Shown here piece after piece: positions 17,283 to 24,967 of a stretch of 64,000 nt of DNA. Origin of the DNA: CAZRVH01 sp964603635 (GTDB lineage Bacteria > Patescibacteriota > Gracilibacteria > Peribacterales > Peribacteraceae); NCBI GenBank assembly GCA_964603635.1, contig CAZRVH010000001.1, positions 124,001-188,000 of the forward strand, written 5' to 3'. Made by a program: the position numbers and the translations under genes. Each line of letters starts with the position of its first letter. Within the stretch, counting starts at the first letter, position 1. The notes under the pieces are model-generated. The model was not told where the DNA came from, did no database searches, and worked only from the letters and a program-made list of their open reading frames with translations.

Positions 17283-17717
17283 TCAGAGTGAGTACAGGAT
17301 CACGGACGAAAGGAGCATCATCACCAGGTAGTACCCCGCGGTGATGCACCAGTGACCGAAGGCCTTGCCTTCCCATGCGTAGCTGTTCGCGATGGCAAGG
17401 CCCGTGAAGGCGAGCCAGAGCACGAAAGCGATCAGCATGGCCTGCCAGACGTTCGCGAGCGCGACCAATTCGAACGTGCGGCCCATGACCGTGGCCATGA
17501 CCAGCATATGAAAGAAGCTGGCGACGAGCCCCGGCACCATCATGGAGAATTTCATATCTTCTTTCTTCGGGGGCGTGATTCCGGAGTACGCCATCCACTG
17601 CTTCCCGAAGACGGGGCCGTGCCACAGGGAACCGACGACATACGAAAGGACGATGCATGCCAGGATGGCCAGGACATGCGTTTGCGCGTACTGTGCGAGC
17701 GCGAGAACGTGTTCCAT
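17283..17717 (-). CDS. DUF1761-family membrane protein
   Basis: 144 residues, four hydrophobic segments (about 15-35, 60-80, 85-108, 122-142). The signature GSLWHGPVFGKQWMAYSG after the first helix is typical of DUF1761 proteins, whose function is unknown. TATACT lies about 40 nt upstream on the minus strand, and the leader between is almost all pyrimidine (CCCCCTTCCCTTCCTTCTCTTT) with no Shine-Dalgarno, the pattern seen before many genes here. Confidence 0.78.
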   Translation of the reverse strand: MEHVLALAQYAQTHVLAILACIVLSYVVGSLWHGPVFGKQWMAYSGITPPKKEDMKFSMMVPGLVASFFHMLVMATVMGRTFELVALANVWQAMLIAFVLWLAFTGLAIANSYAWEGKAFGHWCITAGYYLVMMLLSSVILYSL

Positions 17718-17770
17718 AAAGAGAAGGAAGGGAAGGGGGTAATTGTCCCGCAGTATACTCTTTCCGCCGC

Positions 17771-18307
17771 TTATTTCATCCCGTCCTTCATTTTATCCAG
17801 TTGTCCCAGAAGGTGTACGAGGCGCGATTCGATTTTGTCGAGCGTTTCCTTGTTCTGCGTATCTCGCTTTTCATCCTCCGGCCCGTCCTTCTCGATCTCA
17901 TCCACGTCTTTCTGGATCACATCGAGGTCCTTTTCAATTTCATCGACGTCTTTTTGGATCTCATCGACGTCTTTTTCGATCTCGCCCACGTCCTCCTGGA
18001 TCTCATCCACGTCCTTTTGGATTTCATCGATATCTTCCTCCACCGCATCTAGGCTCTGCGAGTTTTGGTTCACCGCCATCTGGATGAAGATCGCCATGTA
18101 GATCGCTTCCAGCGACACGATCGTCGTCACCACCAGCAGAATGTCATTGAAGGGATACCCGAAGAGCACGAGGGAAAACGCGCCCGCGAAGAAGAATGTG
18201 TGAACGATCAACGACTGCACCGATCCCAGCCAGTCCATCGCGCGGTGCGCTGCCGCGTTCAATCGGCTGTATTTAAAGGTGCGGCGGCTGTGGTTCTTCG
18301 GGTTCAT
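17771..18307 (-). CDS. Two-helix membrane protein with heptad-repeat coiled coil (DUF1003-like)
   Basis: 178 residues. Two membrane helices (about 28-50 and 53-80, with TIVSLEAIYMAIFIQMAVNQN) resemble DUF1003 or the low-affinity iron-permease-like group. From about 88 to 140 the protein is a run of about seven near-identical heptads of the form DEIQKDV/DEIEKDV, a very regular acidic/basic coiled coil. The DNA at about 17887-18045 is correspondingly a 21-bp tandem repeat. A second helical segment (KIESRLVHLLGQLDKMKDGMK) ends the protein. Probably an oligomeric membrane-anchored protein; role unknown. Confidence 0.72.
   Translation of the reverse strand: MNPKNHSRRTFKYSRLNAAAHRAMDWLGSVQSLIVHTFFFAGAFSLVLFGYPFNDILLVVTTIVSLEAIYMAIFIQMAVNQNSQSLDAVEEDIDEIQKDVDEIQEDVGEIEKDVDEIQKDVDEIEKDLDVIQKDVDEIEKDGPEDEKRDTQNKETLDKIESRLVHLLGQLDKMKDGMK
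17887..18045. repeat. 21-bp tandem repeats encoding heptads
   Basis: About seven to eight units with the plus-strand core TCATC(C/G)ACGTC(C/T)TTTTGGAT occur in register, each encoding one DEIxKDV heptad of the coiled coil in the minus-strand gene at 17771. Unit number could vary between strains. Confidence 0.75.
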
Positions 18308-18487
18308 GGTCGGTGAGGGAGGTGTGTTGCCCGGAGTGTACCCCTGCTTCGCCCTGCGGCCACCATTTTTTTTAATGAATACATTTTTTGTTCAAATAGG
18401 GGATGCACGTACAATAACGCATGTGCGTGAAAGATGCGTTTGAGGCTTCATGAAGCCATGAAAATATGCTATACTGAAGAGAAACGC

Positions 18488-19846
18488 ATGAACCCCTCCC
18501 ATCCCTCCCCCTGGCTCTCCCAGCTCAAGCATGAGCGTCCGCATTTCCGCTTGGAAGGCGACCATTCGTGCGACGTGGCGGTCATCGGCGCGGGTATCGC
18601 GGGGGTGATGACTGCGTATCAGATCCTCAGGCTCACGAACAAAACGGTGTTGCTCCTGGATGCCGGACGCATCGCGCACGGTGCCACGGGCCGGAACGCC
18701 GGCCAGGTGGTGAGTTACTTCGAACGCCCGCTCAAGGACATCGTCCAGGCGTTCGGCGAGGAGTTGGCGGTGCGCGGGCAGGTGGCGGTGGAATCCGCAT
18801 GGGGAATCCTCGATGACATCATCACGCACTGCAAACTGGAGACCCAGCTTTTCAAATGCAAGGGGTACGCGGGGCTGAGCACCGTCGATCAGATCATCGA
18901 ACACCTGGAGGAAAAGGATATACGTTCGCGCAACGGTCTCAAGGACGAGCAGTTGCTCGTGAGCGTCGCGGTCGATCTCGCAGGCATCCCGAAGCATCTT
19001 CACGCATACATCCTGCAAGTGCCGCACTCCACCGTGCTCGAGGCGCTGAAGACGGAAAACGCGGCGTTCATCGCGGCGGAAGCGTCCCTGAAAGGCTGCA
19101 CGAACAGCGCCATGCTCTGCGAGGAAATGGTCGGGTGGATGACGCGCATGCATCCGGATCGCATCGTGGTCGCTGAGCATGTGCCTGTAAAGACCGTGAC
19201 GCTGCGCGCGGACGGGGCCTCCCTGTCGACGGACGGCCCGTCGATCAAAGCCAAGAGCGTGGTGCTCTGCACCAACGGATTCGAGAACTTCGACATCGTG
19301 AACGAGGCGGGGGACGACATCGACACGTCGTTCCATGACTCGGTGCGCGGGTTCATCGGGTACATGGCGGGTTACATCGACGAGGCGGACCAGTCCGCGT
19401 ACGCGGTGAGCTACCACGAGAACAAGGATTATCACGACGCGTACTACTACCTGACGCGCCGGCCGTACGATCACGGCGGAAGAAAGTTCTCGCTCGTCTG
19501 CGTCGGGGGACCCGAGCGCGTTCTGCCGGACCGCGCCGAGTACGATCCTTCGTCCAAGCTGCCGGCTGATATCGACGAGGAGCTGGACCGCGAGCTGCGC
19601 CGCACGTACCACGACCTTCCGCCCACCGCCACGCGCCAGTTCCTGTGGCAGGGGCTCATGGGCTACACGCGCAACGGCATCCGCCGCATCGGGTTTGAGC
19701 CGAAGAACAAGACGCTGCTCTACAACGTGGGTTGCAACGGCATCGGCATCCTGCCGTCCGTGTACGGCGGCAAGCGCATTGCGGAACTGCTGGCCGGCTA
19801 CCAGCTTCCGCAGTCCATCTTCGATCCGGAGCTGGGATTCCTGTGA
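18488..19846 (+). CDS. FAD-dependent amine/amino-acid oxidoreductase (DAO family)
   Basis: 452 residues from ATG 18488; an upstream in-frame ATG at 18434 precedes the promoter box TATACT (18470-18475), so 18488 is preferred. The N-terminal dinucleotide-binding motif is VAVIGAGIAGVMTAYQI (about 30-46), then a DAGRIAHGATGRNAGQV segment typical of DAO enzymes, and a C-terminal GCNGIGILPSVYGGKRIAELL closing the FAD site. Likely oxidises an amine or amino acid; the substrate is unknown. A palindrome GGCTTCATGAAGCC at 18444-18457 lies just upstream of the -10 box and could be an operator. Confidence 0.85.
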   Translation: MNPSHPSPWLSQLKHERPHFRLEGDHSCDVAVIGAGIAGVMTAYQILRLTNKTVLLLDAGRIAHGATGRNAGQVVSYFERPLKDIVQAFGEELAVRGQVAVESAWGILDDIITHCKLETQLFKCKGYAGLSTVDQIIEHLEEKDIRSRNGLKDEQLLVSVAVDLAGIPKHLHAYILQVPHSTVLEALKTENAAFIAAEASLKGCTNSAMLCEEMVGWMTRMHPDRIVVAEHVPVKTVTLRADGASLSTDGPSIKAKSVVLCTNGFENFDIVNEAGDDIDTSFHDSVRGFIGYMAGYIDEADQSAYAVSYHENKDYHDAYYYLTRRPYDHGGRKFSLVCVGGPERVLPDRAEYDPSSKLPADIDEELDRELRRTYHDLPPTATRQFLWQGLMGYTRNGIRRIGFEPKNKTLLYNVGCNGIGILPSVYGGKRIAELLAGYQLPQSIFDPELGFL

Positions 19847-19851
19847 TTTGA

Positions 19852-19876
19852 AAAAGCGGGCTTGCGCCCGCTTTTC
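19852..19876. terminator. Bidirectional terminator
   Basis: AAAAGCGGGC pairs with GCCCGCTTTT between the convergent FAD oxidoreductase and YceI genes, with A- and T-runs suitable for both strands. Confidence 0.85.
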
Positions 19877-19894
19877 CAGGTAATGCGTCGGGGA

Positions 19895-20503
19895 TTATTT
19901 CTTGAAGACCAACTTCACGCTGACGGGTACCGTTTCGTCCAGCAGCTTCTGTCCGTACGTATCGTTGCCGACGCCGAATTCCTTGCGCGGAAACTCGTAG
20001 GTGGCGGTGAGGTATTCGTCGGTGATCTCCGCGTCGAACGACACGCTCTTCGTGATGCCCTTCACCGTCAGGTCGCCCGTGACGGCGTACATGTTGCCGC
20101 CCTTGCTTGCGATGTTCGTCGATTCGAACGTTGCCTGCGGATATGTTGCGGTATCGAAGAAATCGGCCTTCTGCAGGTGTCCGTTCAGGCCGTCTGCGTC
20201 CGTGACTGCGCTCGTGAGATCGATGGTCGCCATGATGCTCGCCTTCTCCAGGTTTGCGGGATCGGTCTGATCCAGCATGATGTGCGCGTCGTAGGAATTA
20301 AACTTGCCTTCATGGTCCACGACGGTGCTGCCCCCGACGAACGAAACGACGCTTGCGTCGGCATCGATATTCTTCATCGTGCCCGAAAACGCCTGATCGG
20401 TATGCGTCACGTCTTCCTTTTGCGCATCGGTGAGGGAAGATGTCTGGCACGCGGCCAGGGCGAGGGTTGATAGGGCTGCGACGGTGATGGTTGCGAAACG
20501 CAT
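19895..20503 (-). CDS. YceI-family lipoprotein
   Basis: 202 residues from ATG 20503 (an in-frame ATG 33 bp upstream would add a hydrophobic stretch not needed for export). Lipobox LAAC (Cys19). The YceI lipocalin-like barrel is recognisable from VVSFVGGSTVVDHEGKF, DLTSAVTDADGLNGHLQKADFFDTATYPQATFES, and GDLTVKGITKSVSF. YceI proteins bind isoprenoid-like lipids; the role here is unknown. The preceding 200-bp spacer separates it from the divergent cytochrome b5-like gene. Confidence 0.88.
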   Translation of the reverse strand: MRFATITVAALSTLALAACQTSSLTDAQKEDVTHTDQAFSGTMKNIDADASVVSFVGGSTVVDHEGKFNSYDAHIMLDQTDPANLEKASIMATIDLTSAVTDADGLNGHLQKADFFDTATYPQATFESTNIASKGGNMYAVTGDLTVKGITKSVSFDAEITDEYLTATYEFPRKEFGVGNDTYGQKLLDETVPVSVKLVFKK

Positions 20504-20712
20504 GGAAAACGGGGAAGGAAACAGGAATGTACACACTATACGAAACGATTCCTTAAGAAAAGATTAAGAAAAGACAGTGACTTGTTTGCTTGGTACGACA
20601 CAACCGATTCATCTTTGTACCAAGTTTCTTTTTGCGGGAACGATGGGATACTGATCCCAAGCTCGCATTTCTTAATGACACCTTAATGCCCATTCCCTAC
20701 CATTGCCACGCT

Positions 20713-21093
20713 ATGAAACACACTCTCTTCGCATCCTCTATCGCAACGGCTTTTTTTCTCGCCGCTTGCGCACCTTCCTCACCTGCCCCGGATTTCACCC
20801 AGCCCCAAGGCGGCGCTTCATCCAGCGTCGCATCCTCCGTTTCGCAGGACCCCGAAGCGACCTACACGCTCGAACAGGTGGCGCAGCATGCCGCTGAAAC
20901 GGACTGCTACACGGCCGTCGACGGCGGCGTGTACGACATTACGGCGTACATTCCCGTGCATAAAGGCGGCAAGCGCGAGATTATGAAGATCTGCGGACGC
21001 GACGGCACCTCCCTGTTCGGCCGAAAGCACGGGCAAAACCAGAAGGCTTTGAATCAGCTGGCATCCATGCGCATCGGTACGTTGGCCCCCTGA
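20713..21093 (+). CDS. Cytochrome b5-like heme-binding lipoprotein
   Basis: 126 residues from ATG 20713. Lipobox LAAC (Cys19), a Ser-rich linker, then a cytochrome b5 fold: TYTLEQVAQHAAETDCYTAVDGGVYDITAYI, VHKGGKREIMKICGRDGT and LFGRKHG. The two His of VHKGG and RKHG are the likely axial heme ligands. It would be an electron carrier tethered outside the membrane. The next gene, an integral membrane protein, starts 1 nt after its stop and is probably its partner. Confidence 0.85.
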   Translation: MKHTLFASSIATAFFLAACAPSSPAPDFTQPQGGASSSVASSVSQDPEATYTLEQVAQHAAETDCYTAVDGGVYDITAYIPVHKGGKREIMKICGRDGTSLFGRKHGQNQKALNQLASMRIGTLAP

Positions 21094-21094
21094 C

Positions 21095-21505
21095 ATGACG
21101 ACGCTGCACCTCTTCTTCCTGGCCATCAGCGCGGTCTTCGTCCTCGCGGCCGATGCCCACGCCTTCGCCTACCTGCGCGGAACGCCTCCTTTGCTTCCTG
21201 GACGAAGGATGGGCCTCATCAGCGCGGGGGTGTGGACCGGTATCATCGGGTTGGTAGTGAGCGGGGCGTTTCTCTTCTGGCCCGACCGGGATTTCTATCT
21301 CGTCGAGCCGGCCTTCCTAGTGAAGATGGCCTTCGTCGCCGCGCTGATCGTGAACGGCCTCGCCGTCATCGCCGTGACGAAACGCGCCGCATCCGTGCCC
21401 TTTGCGTCGCTTTCTCCCGTTTGGAAAGTCGCGATGATCATCAGCGGGGGCATTTCTTCCGCCGGCTGGATCGGCGCGGCATCCATCGGATTTCTGTGGT
21501 TGTAA
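21095..21505 (+). CDS. Four-helix membrane protein, partner of the b5-like lipoprotein
   Basis: 136 residues with four hydrophobic helices (about 5-24, 42-62, 74-95, 108-132). It lacks a recognised domain name but resembles small membrane proteins often encoded with redox carriers. The start follows the TGA of the cytochrome b5-like gene by one base (TGACATG), so translation is coupled. It contains His5 and His22 near the membrane face, which might bind heme, but this is speculative. Confidence 0.7.
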   Translation: MTTLHLFFLAISAVFVLAADAHAFAYLRGTPPLLPGRRMGLISAGVWTGIIGLVVSGAFLFWPDRDFYLVEPAFLVKMAFVAALIVNGLAVIAVTKRAASVPFASLSPVWKVAMIISGGISSAGWIGAASIGFLWL

Positions 21506-21510
21506 AATAC

Positions 21511-21533
21511 TTCAGCCCTTCCGTATGCTGAAA
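21511..21533 (-). terminator. Small terminator hairpin between convergent genes
   Basis: TTCAGC/GCTGAA with a short loop lies between the stops at 21505 and 21556. On the minus strand it is followed by GTATTTT; on the plus strand by AAAAAAT. Confidence 0.5.
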
Positions 21534-21555
21534 AAATAGAACAAATTTTGTGTTC

Positions 21556-21930
21556 TTACTTTGCCATTTTCCCTCCCAACCACACGAGCGGAATCGCTTC
21601 GATCGCGATGGCCCACGCGTACCAGGCAGGTCCGAATCCCTGGGAAGTCGCGGCTGCAACGCCGCCGAGTCCGCCCAAGAGGCCGATGCATGCCAGAATC
21701 CACACATGCTTCATCGCGTTGCGCGGCGCCAGCTTGGCCGTGACGAATCCGCCGAGGATCGTAAAGACCGATCGGTAGGCGAGAGCGAGGAGCGCGTCGT
21801 TCGTCGGCAGCACGGTCAATCGCGGCATGATGTCCATCGCGTGGAGGATTTCATCGGTTATGACGCTCGGGACGGCGACGGCGAGGAATCCGGCGACGAC
21901 TGCGACGATGCTTTTCAAAGTGGAGTTCAT
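21556..21930 (-). CDS. Small membrane protein of unknown function
   Basis: 124 residues, four predicted membrane helices (about 5-25, 44-64, 70-90, 98-118). The N-terminus MNSTLKSIVAVVAGFLAVAVPSVITDEILHAM resembles a group of uncharacterised bacterial four-helix proteins; no motif allows a function to be named. It lies 29 bp downstream of the PH-like gene in the same direction and may belong to that unit. Confidence 0.65.
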   Translation of the reverse strand: MNSTLKSIVAVVAGFLAVAVPSVITDEILHAMDIMPRLTVLPTNDALLALAYRSVFTILGGFVTAKLAPRNAMKHVWILACIGLLGGLGGVAAATSQGFGPAWYAWAIAIEAIPLVWLGGKMAK

Positions 21931-21959
21931 GGAAGGGTCGGGGGAGGATGTTCTTTCTT

Positions 21960-22445
21960 TTACTTCATTCCCATCGCTTGCTCAATGTCTTTTACGATCC
22001 TGTTTGGATGCGGCACCAGGGGGATGCCCGACCCGCTGCCAAACTGGAGCGAGCCGTACTGCAGGATGCTCTGCAGGAAGCCATACTTGTCCGCCTCCAC
22101 TATCCTCATCTTGTCGTAGGAATATTCCACCATCTGCTCGTGCGTCATCAGGCGGTCGTGCATATAGATGACGCGGCGGTTGGTGACGATGATATGCGCC
22201 ATGGATTCCGAAAGGATGACGAGGAAAAACCAGTGGTGCGAGAGCAGGAACAGGATGAGCGCCGCGATGAACGTGGCATGCGAGAGCCACATGTAATGGT
22301 GCGCCGCCATCCCCGCCAAGACAAATAGCAATACGCTCACCGATAGCAGGATGACGTATACGAACGTCGGGAATACGTATTTGATCCAGTGCTGGCCGAC
22401 GGCGCGAACGAGTGTTTCCTCGGCGGGAAGGGGATTCGTTTCCAT
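21960..22445 (-). CDS. Membrane protein with bacterial PH-like domain
   Basis: 161 residues from ATG 22445, chosen because it follows the stop of the upstream gene by one base. Two membrane helices (about 28-50, 55-78) are followed by a segment VTNRRVIYMHDRLMTHEQMVEYSYDKMRIVEADKYG that matches the bPH (YdbS/YdbT, DUF304) pattern of TNxRI...I..I. The C-terminal part ends GSGSGIPLVPHPNRIVKDIEQA. Such proteins sit at the membrane with unknown ligands. Confidence 0.72.
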   Translation of the reverse strand: METNPLPAEETLVRAVGQHWIKYVFPTFVYVILLSVSVLLFVLAGMAAHHYMWLSHATFIAALILFLLSHHWFFLVILSESMAHIIVTNRRVIYMHDRLMTHEQMVEYSYDKMRIVEADKYGFLQSILQYGSLQFGSGSGIPLVPHPNRIVKDIEQAMGMK

Positions 22446-22446
22446 G

Positions 22447-22743
22447 TCAGAGAAGGTGCGGTTGGTACACGAACAGCAGCGTGGTGACGATCGTCGCGAC
22501 GAGGGTCGACAGGAGGTAGATCCAGAAAATGACGTGGGACGTATGCTCCGCCTCGTCATGCCTGTCATCGGTATCGATCACGCTGAGGAATGCGTTGTGC
22601 TTGCGCATCGTTCTGCGGAATTCGTACGACACGATCAGCAAAAAGCCCAGCGAGAGGAGCTGGACGACGACCATGATAACGAACACCGACGTCATGCCCG
22701 CCGTAGAGAACAGCGCCTGCGGATACGAAGCATCCATACGCAT
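22447..22743 (-). CDS. Small two-helix membrane protein
   Basis: 98 residues. Helices at about 16-38 and 72-92 flank a polar middle (RTMRKHNAFLSVIDTDDRHDEAEH). No family recognised. Its TGA is followed one base later by the ATG of the PH-like gene, so the two are probably translated together and may interact. Confidence 0.68.
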   Translation of the reverse strand: MRMDASYPQALFSTAGMTSVFVIMVVVQLLSLGFLLIVSYEFRRTMRKHNAFLSVIDTDDRHDEAEHTSHVIFWIYLLSTLVATIVTTLLFVYQPHLL

Positions 22744-22789
22744 CAGTATAGCGCCGGTAGGGGATCCGCCATAGGAAGACCGGGTGTCT

Positions 22790-23251
22790 TTAGACTGCGC
22801 TTTGCTCGGCCAATCCCTTCAATACCACGAGCGCCTTCTCCCACATCCCGCCCATCTCTTCCGCCATCTCGTCGACGGTATCGAGATCGACGGTGAGTTT
22901 CGTGCCGCCGTCTTTTTCCGCGAACGTATAGTTCTCGCGTGCTCCGGCCCAATCCTTGTATTGGGGATCGTCGGTCACTTCCTTACCGTCGATGATGACG
23001 CCCATGTGTTCGATGGACACGAATTCGGGTTTGCGGCTCTCGGCGATGCGGCTCACCATGCCCCCTTCCACTTCGCCCTTCTCATTGGTTCCCTTAAACA
23101 GGATCTTCGATCCCTGCTCCCACGATCCTTCGTAGAACGAACCGGCGTTGAAGGGCTTTGTCCATTCGCGGTAGGTCTTGTCGTCCAGCATGGCGTGCCA
23201 GACTTTTTCGCGCGGGGCGTTGATGAAGGCGGTGAAGTGGAGGGTCTGCAT
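22790..23251 (-). CDS. SRPBCC (START/AHSA1-like) protein
   Basis: 153 residues from ATG 23251. The fold signature is the start FTAFINAPREKVWHAMLDDKTYREWTKPFN, a central GTNEKGEVEGGMVSRI and the C-terminal helix WEKALVVLKGLAEQ. AHSA1-like proteins have a hydrophobic ligand cavity and varied roles. A second family member lies at 31783. The start is preceded by pyrimidine-rich sequence and no Shine-Dalgarno. Confidence 0.85.
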   Translation of the reverse strand: MQTLHFTAFINAPREKVWHAMLDDKTYREWTKPFNAGSFYEGSWEQGSKILFKGTNEKGEVEGGMVSRIAESRKPEFVSIEHMGVIIDGKEVTDDPQYKDWAGARENYTFAEKDGGTKLTVDLDTVDEMAEEMGGMWEKALVVLKGLAEQSAV

Positions 23252-23285
23252 GGGGAGAAGAGGGGAAAGTAAGGCCAATCTATCT

Positions 23286-23546
23286 CTATAATTTCTTGCG
23301 GCCAAACAAAGATCCGATGAAATACAGGATCACGGCATTGAGCGCGATAGGGCCCAGGACCAGGACATAGATCATGAACGTAGACAGATCGCCGCCGTAT
23401 TCGAAGAACGCGAGCGCGAAGCTCCATGGGATACCGAGGAGAATGGTGATGAAACTTTCCCCGAAGAGCCCCTGCGTAGCGATGAGGTACGCGCAGAGGA
23501 GGAGGTAGAGGCTGGGGAGAAGTGTACGAACAGAGAAAAATTTCAT
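23286..23546 (-). CDS. Small membrane protein
   Basis: 86 residues from ATG 23546 (MKFFSVRTL); a longer start at 23585 would overlap the upstream AT-rich gene. Three hydrophobic segments (about 7-24, 30-47, 52-78). No family recognised. Confidence 0.6.
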   Translation of the reverse strand: MKFFSVRTLLPSLYLLLCAYLIATQGLFGESFITILLGIPWSFALAFFEYGGDLSTFMIYVLVLGPIALNAVILYFIGSLFGRKKL

Positions 23547-23548
23547 AA

Positions 23549-24073
23549 TTACTTTTGCAAATTTGAAAGTCTTTTTTTCTGCCAAAGATGGGAAACACCT
23601 GCCAATCCAAGGATGGCCAAAACAGTGCTTATTATTGTGATATACAATGTATCAATTCGACCATTTAATGTGATTAATTCATTCTCAATCTTTGCAACAC
23701 GATCTTTGATAGCTATCTGATCATTTTGCAATAATTTAGCTGTTATTGCTTCGTCGGGCTTATTCATTACTGTTTGAGCAATTTTGCTAACAGTATTTTC
23801 AAGTTCATTTACTTTATTAATTGCATCCTTATTTCCAGGGGAATTTGGTGATGCTTGAATTGCTTTTCTTAAATCATCGATATCCGAAAAAATGTCTTGA
23901 AATACACTATAGCCATTTTCATAAGTCAGATTTATTTTTTGGGGTCGAAAAAAGCTAATTATTTGAGCGGAAGCTAAGGAGACTATGGCAATTAAAAATA
24001 TATACACCAAAACATCCCCTACCGCGTATGCTGTTCTTTTAAAGATGCCTTCATTGTTGGATGGGGTATCCAT
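23549..24073 (-). CDS. AT-rich membrane-anchored coiled-coil protein
   Basis: 174 residues from ATG 24073 (an ATG at 24100 overlaps the upstream gene). A membrane helix at about 20-42, a coiled-coil region (about 55-135, with VNELENTVSKIAQTV and DRVAKIENELITLNGRI), then a second membrane helix (about 140-160) and a short basic tail. The gene is far more AT-rich than its neighbours, as is the next one, and the two look like a transferred pair. No function is assigned. Confidence 0.65.
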   Translation of the reverse strand: MDTPSNNEGIFKRTAYAVGDVLVYIFLIAIVSLASAQIISFFRPQKINLTYENGYSVFQDIFSDIDDLRKAIQASPNSPGNKDAINKVNELENTVSKIAQTVMNKPDEAITAKLLQNDQIAIKDRVAKIENELITLNGRIDTLYITIISTVLAILGLAGVSHLWQKKRLSNLQK

Positions 24074-24074
24074 T

Positions 24075-24887
24075 TTATTTGGGTGAACATTTACCATCAA
24101 TAGAAGTTACGCTTTCTCCGTACAATACTTTGCATTCTTGAGCGCTTCCATATGTTCTGCGAATCGTAATATCGCTAACACTCTTGCTCGAAAATGATTG
24201 CTTGCTACTCGAAGAGAAGTAGTAATCTAAGTTGTTAATAATATCAGAAATACAAGATTTTTTATCTAAACTTGGTTGATAGCCAATATCGCAAAAACAT
24301 CGATCTTTTATATAATCCCAAGATGCGTTAGCTATTTTAAGACATTGTAATTCTGCGGAAAAGTCCGAGTGAAATACTGGTGGGGGTGAAGAGTTTTGCT
24401 TTTGCTTTTTTTGTTCTTGTTTCCACCAATCTGGGGCAAGAGGCTGTGATGTTAATGATGACTGGCTCTGTTCAAATGAATATTTTTGATTTATTGATTC
24501 AAAGACAGATTTTCTATTAGCTTCAGGACATGAGTTCCACCACTCCTTGCTTTTGAGATCTGACATATTTTCTCCGCTAGCTTTAACATCGTTGTATTTT
24601 TCGAGTAATCCTTTGGTTGTGCAGCTATATACAGTCTGTGTTGTTGATGTGGTGTCAGTTGGATAATAACCAGGTGTTGTGTAGTAGTGGCAATGACCAT
24701 CAGTTCCCATATACATTTTACTACCACAAAATTGCTTTACACCGCCACTTGGCCAGTAATCCATTTCGTAGCTTCCGGTGTCAGAAGGGCATGTGTGCCA
24801 TCGATGACATCCAGAGCGATGCGCCTCTCCTTTTGAAGGTGAAAGTGCAACGAGAGCAATTAAAATGAAGAAAAAGTAGTTTTTCAT
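24075..24887 (-). CDS. Exported Cys-rich protein, AT-rich island
   Basis: 270 residues. A signal peptide (about 1-22) precedes a Cys/His/Trp-rich module HRSGCHRWHTCPSDTGSYEMD, as found at the N-terminus of several exported bacterial proteins, with further C, GTDGHCHYY and YSCTTKG. The middle is Ser/Gln/Lys-rich and low in complexity; the C-terminal part has an EGF-like CFCDIGYQPSLDKKSC segment. Disulfide-bonded or metal-binding modules are likely. Its stop is 1 bp from the start of the coiled-coil gene. AT-rich codon use differs sharply from the flanks, suggesting transfer. Confidence 0.65.
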   Translation of the reverse strand: MKNYFFFILIALVALSPSKGEAHRSGCHRWHTCPSDTGSYEMDYWPSGGVKQFCGSKMYMGTDGHCHYYTTPGYYPTDTTSTTQTVYSCTTKGLLEKYNDVKASGENMSDLKSKEWWNSCPEANRKSVFESINQKYSFEQSQSSLTSQPLAPDWWKQEQKKQKQNSSPPPVFHSDFSAELQCLKIANASWDYIKDRCFCDIGYQPSLDKKSCISDIINNLDYYFSSSSKQSFSSKSVSDITIRRTYGSAQECKVLYGESVTSIDGKCSPK

Positions 24888-24967
24888 AAAATTAAGAATT
24901 TAATCAATAATAAGACTCCTAAATGATTTTGTATAGTACGTATATTTTTTTACTTTCATAGTGAGCA

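Noticed and set aside
17887..18045. CRISPR array
   Set aside because: The regular 21-bp repeats have no spacers and encode in-frame heptads of a coiled coil. No other CRISPR-like array was seen.
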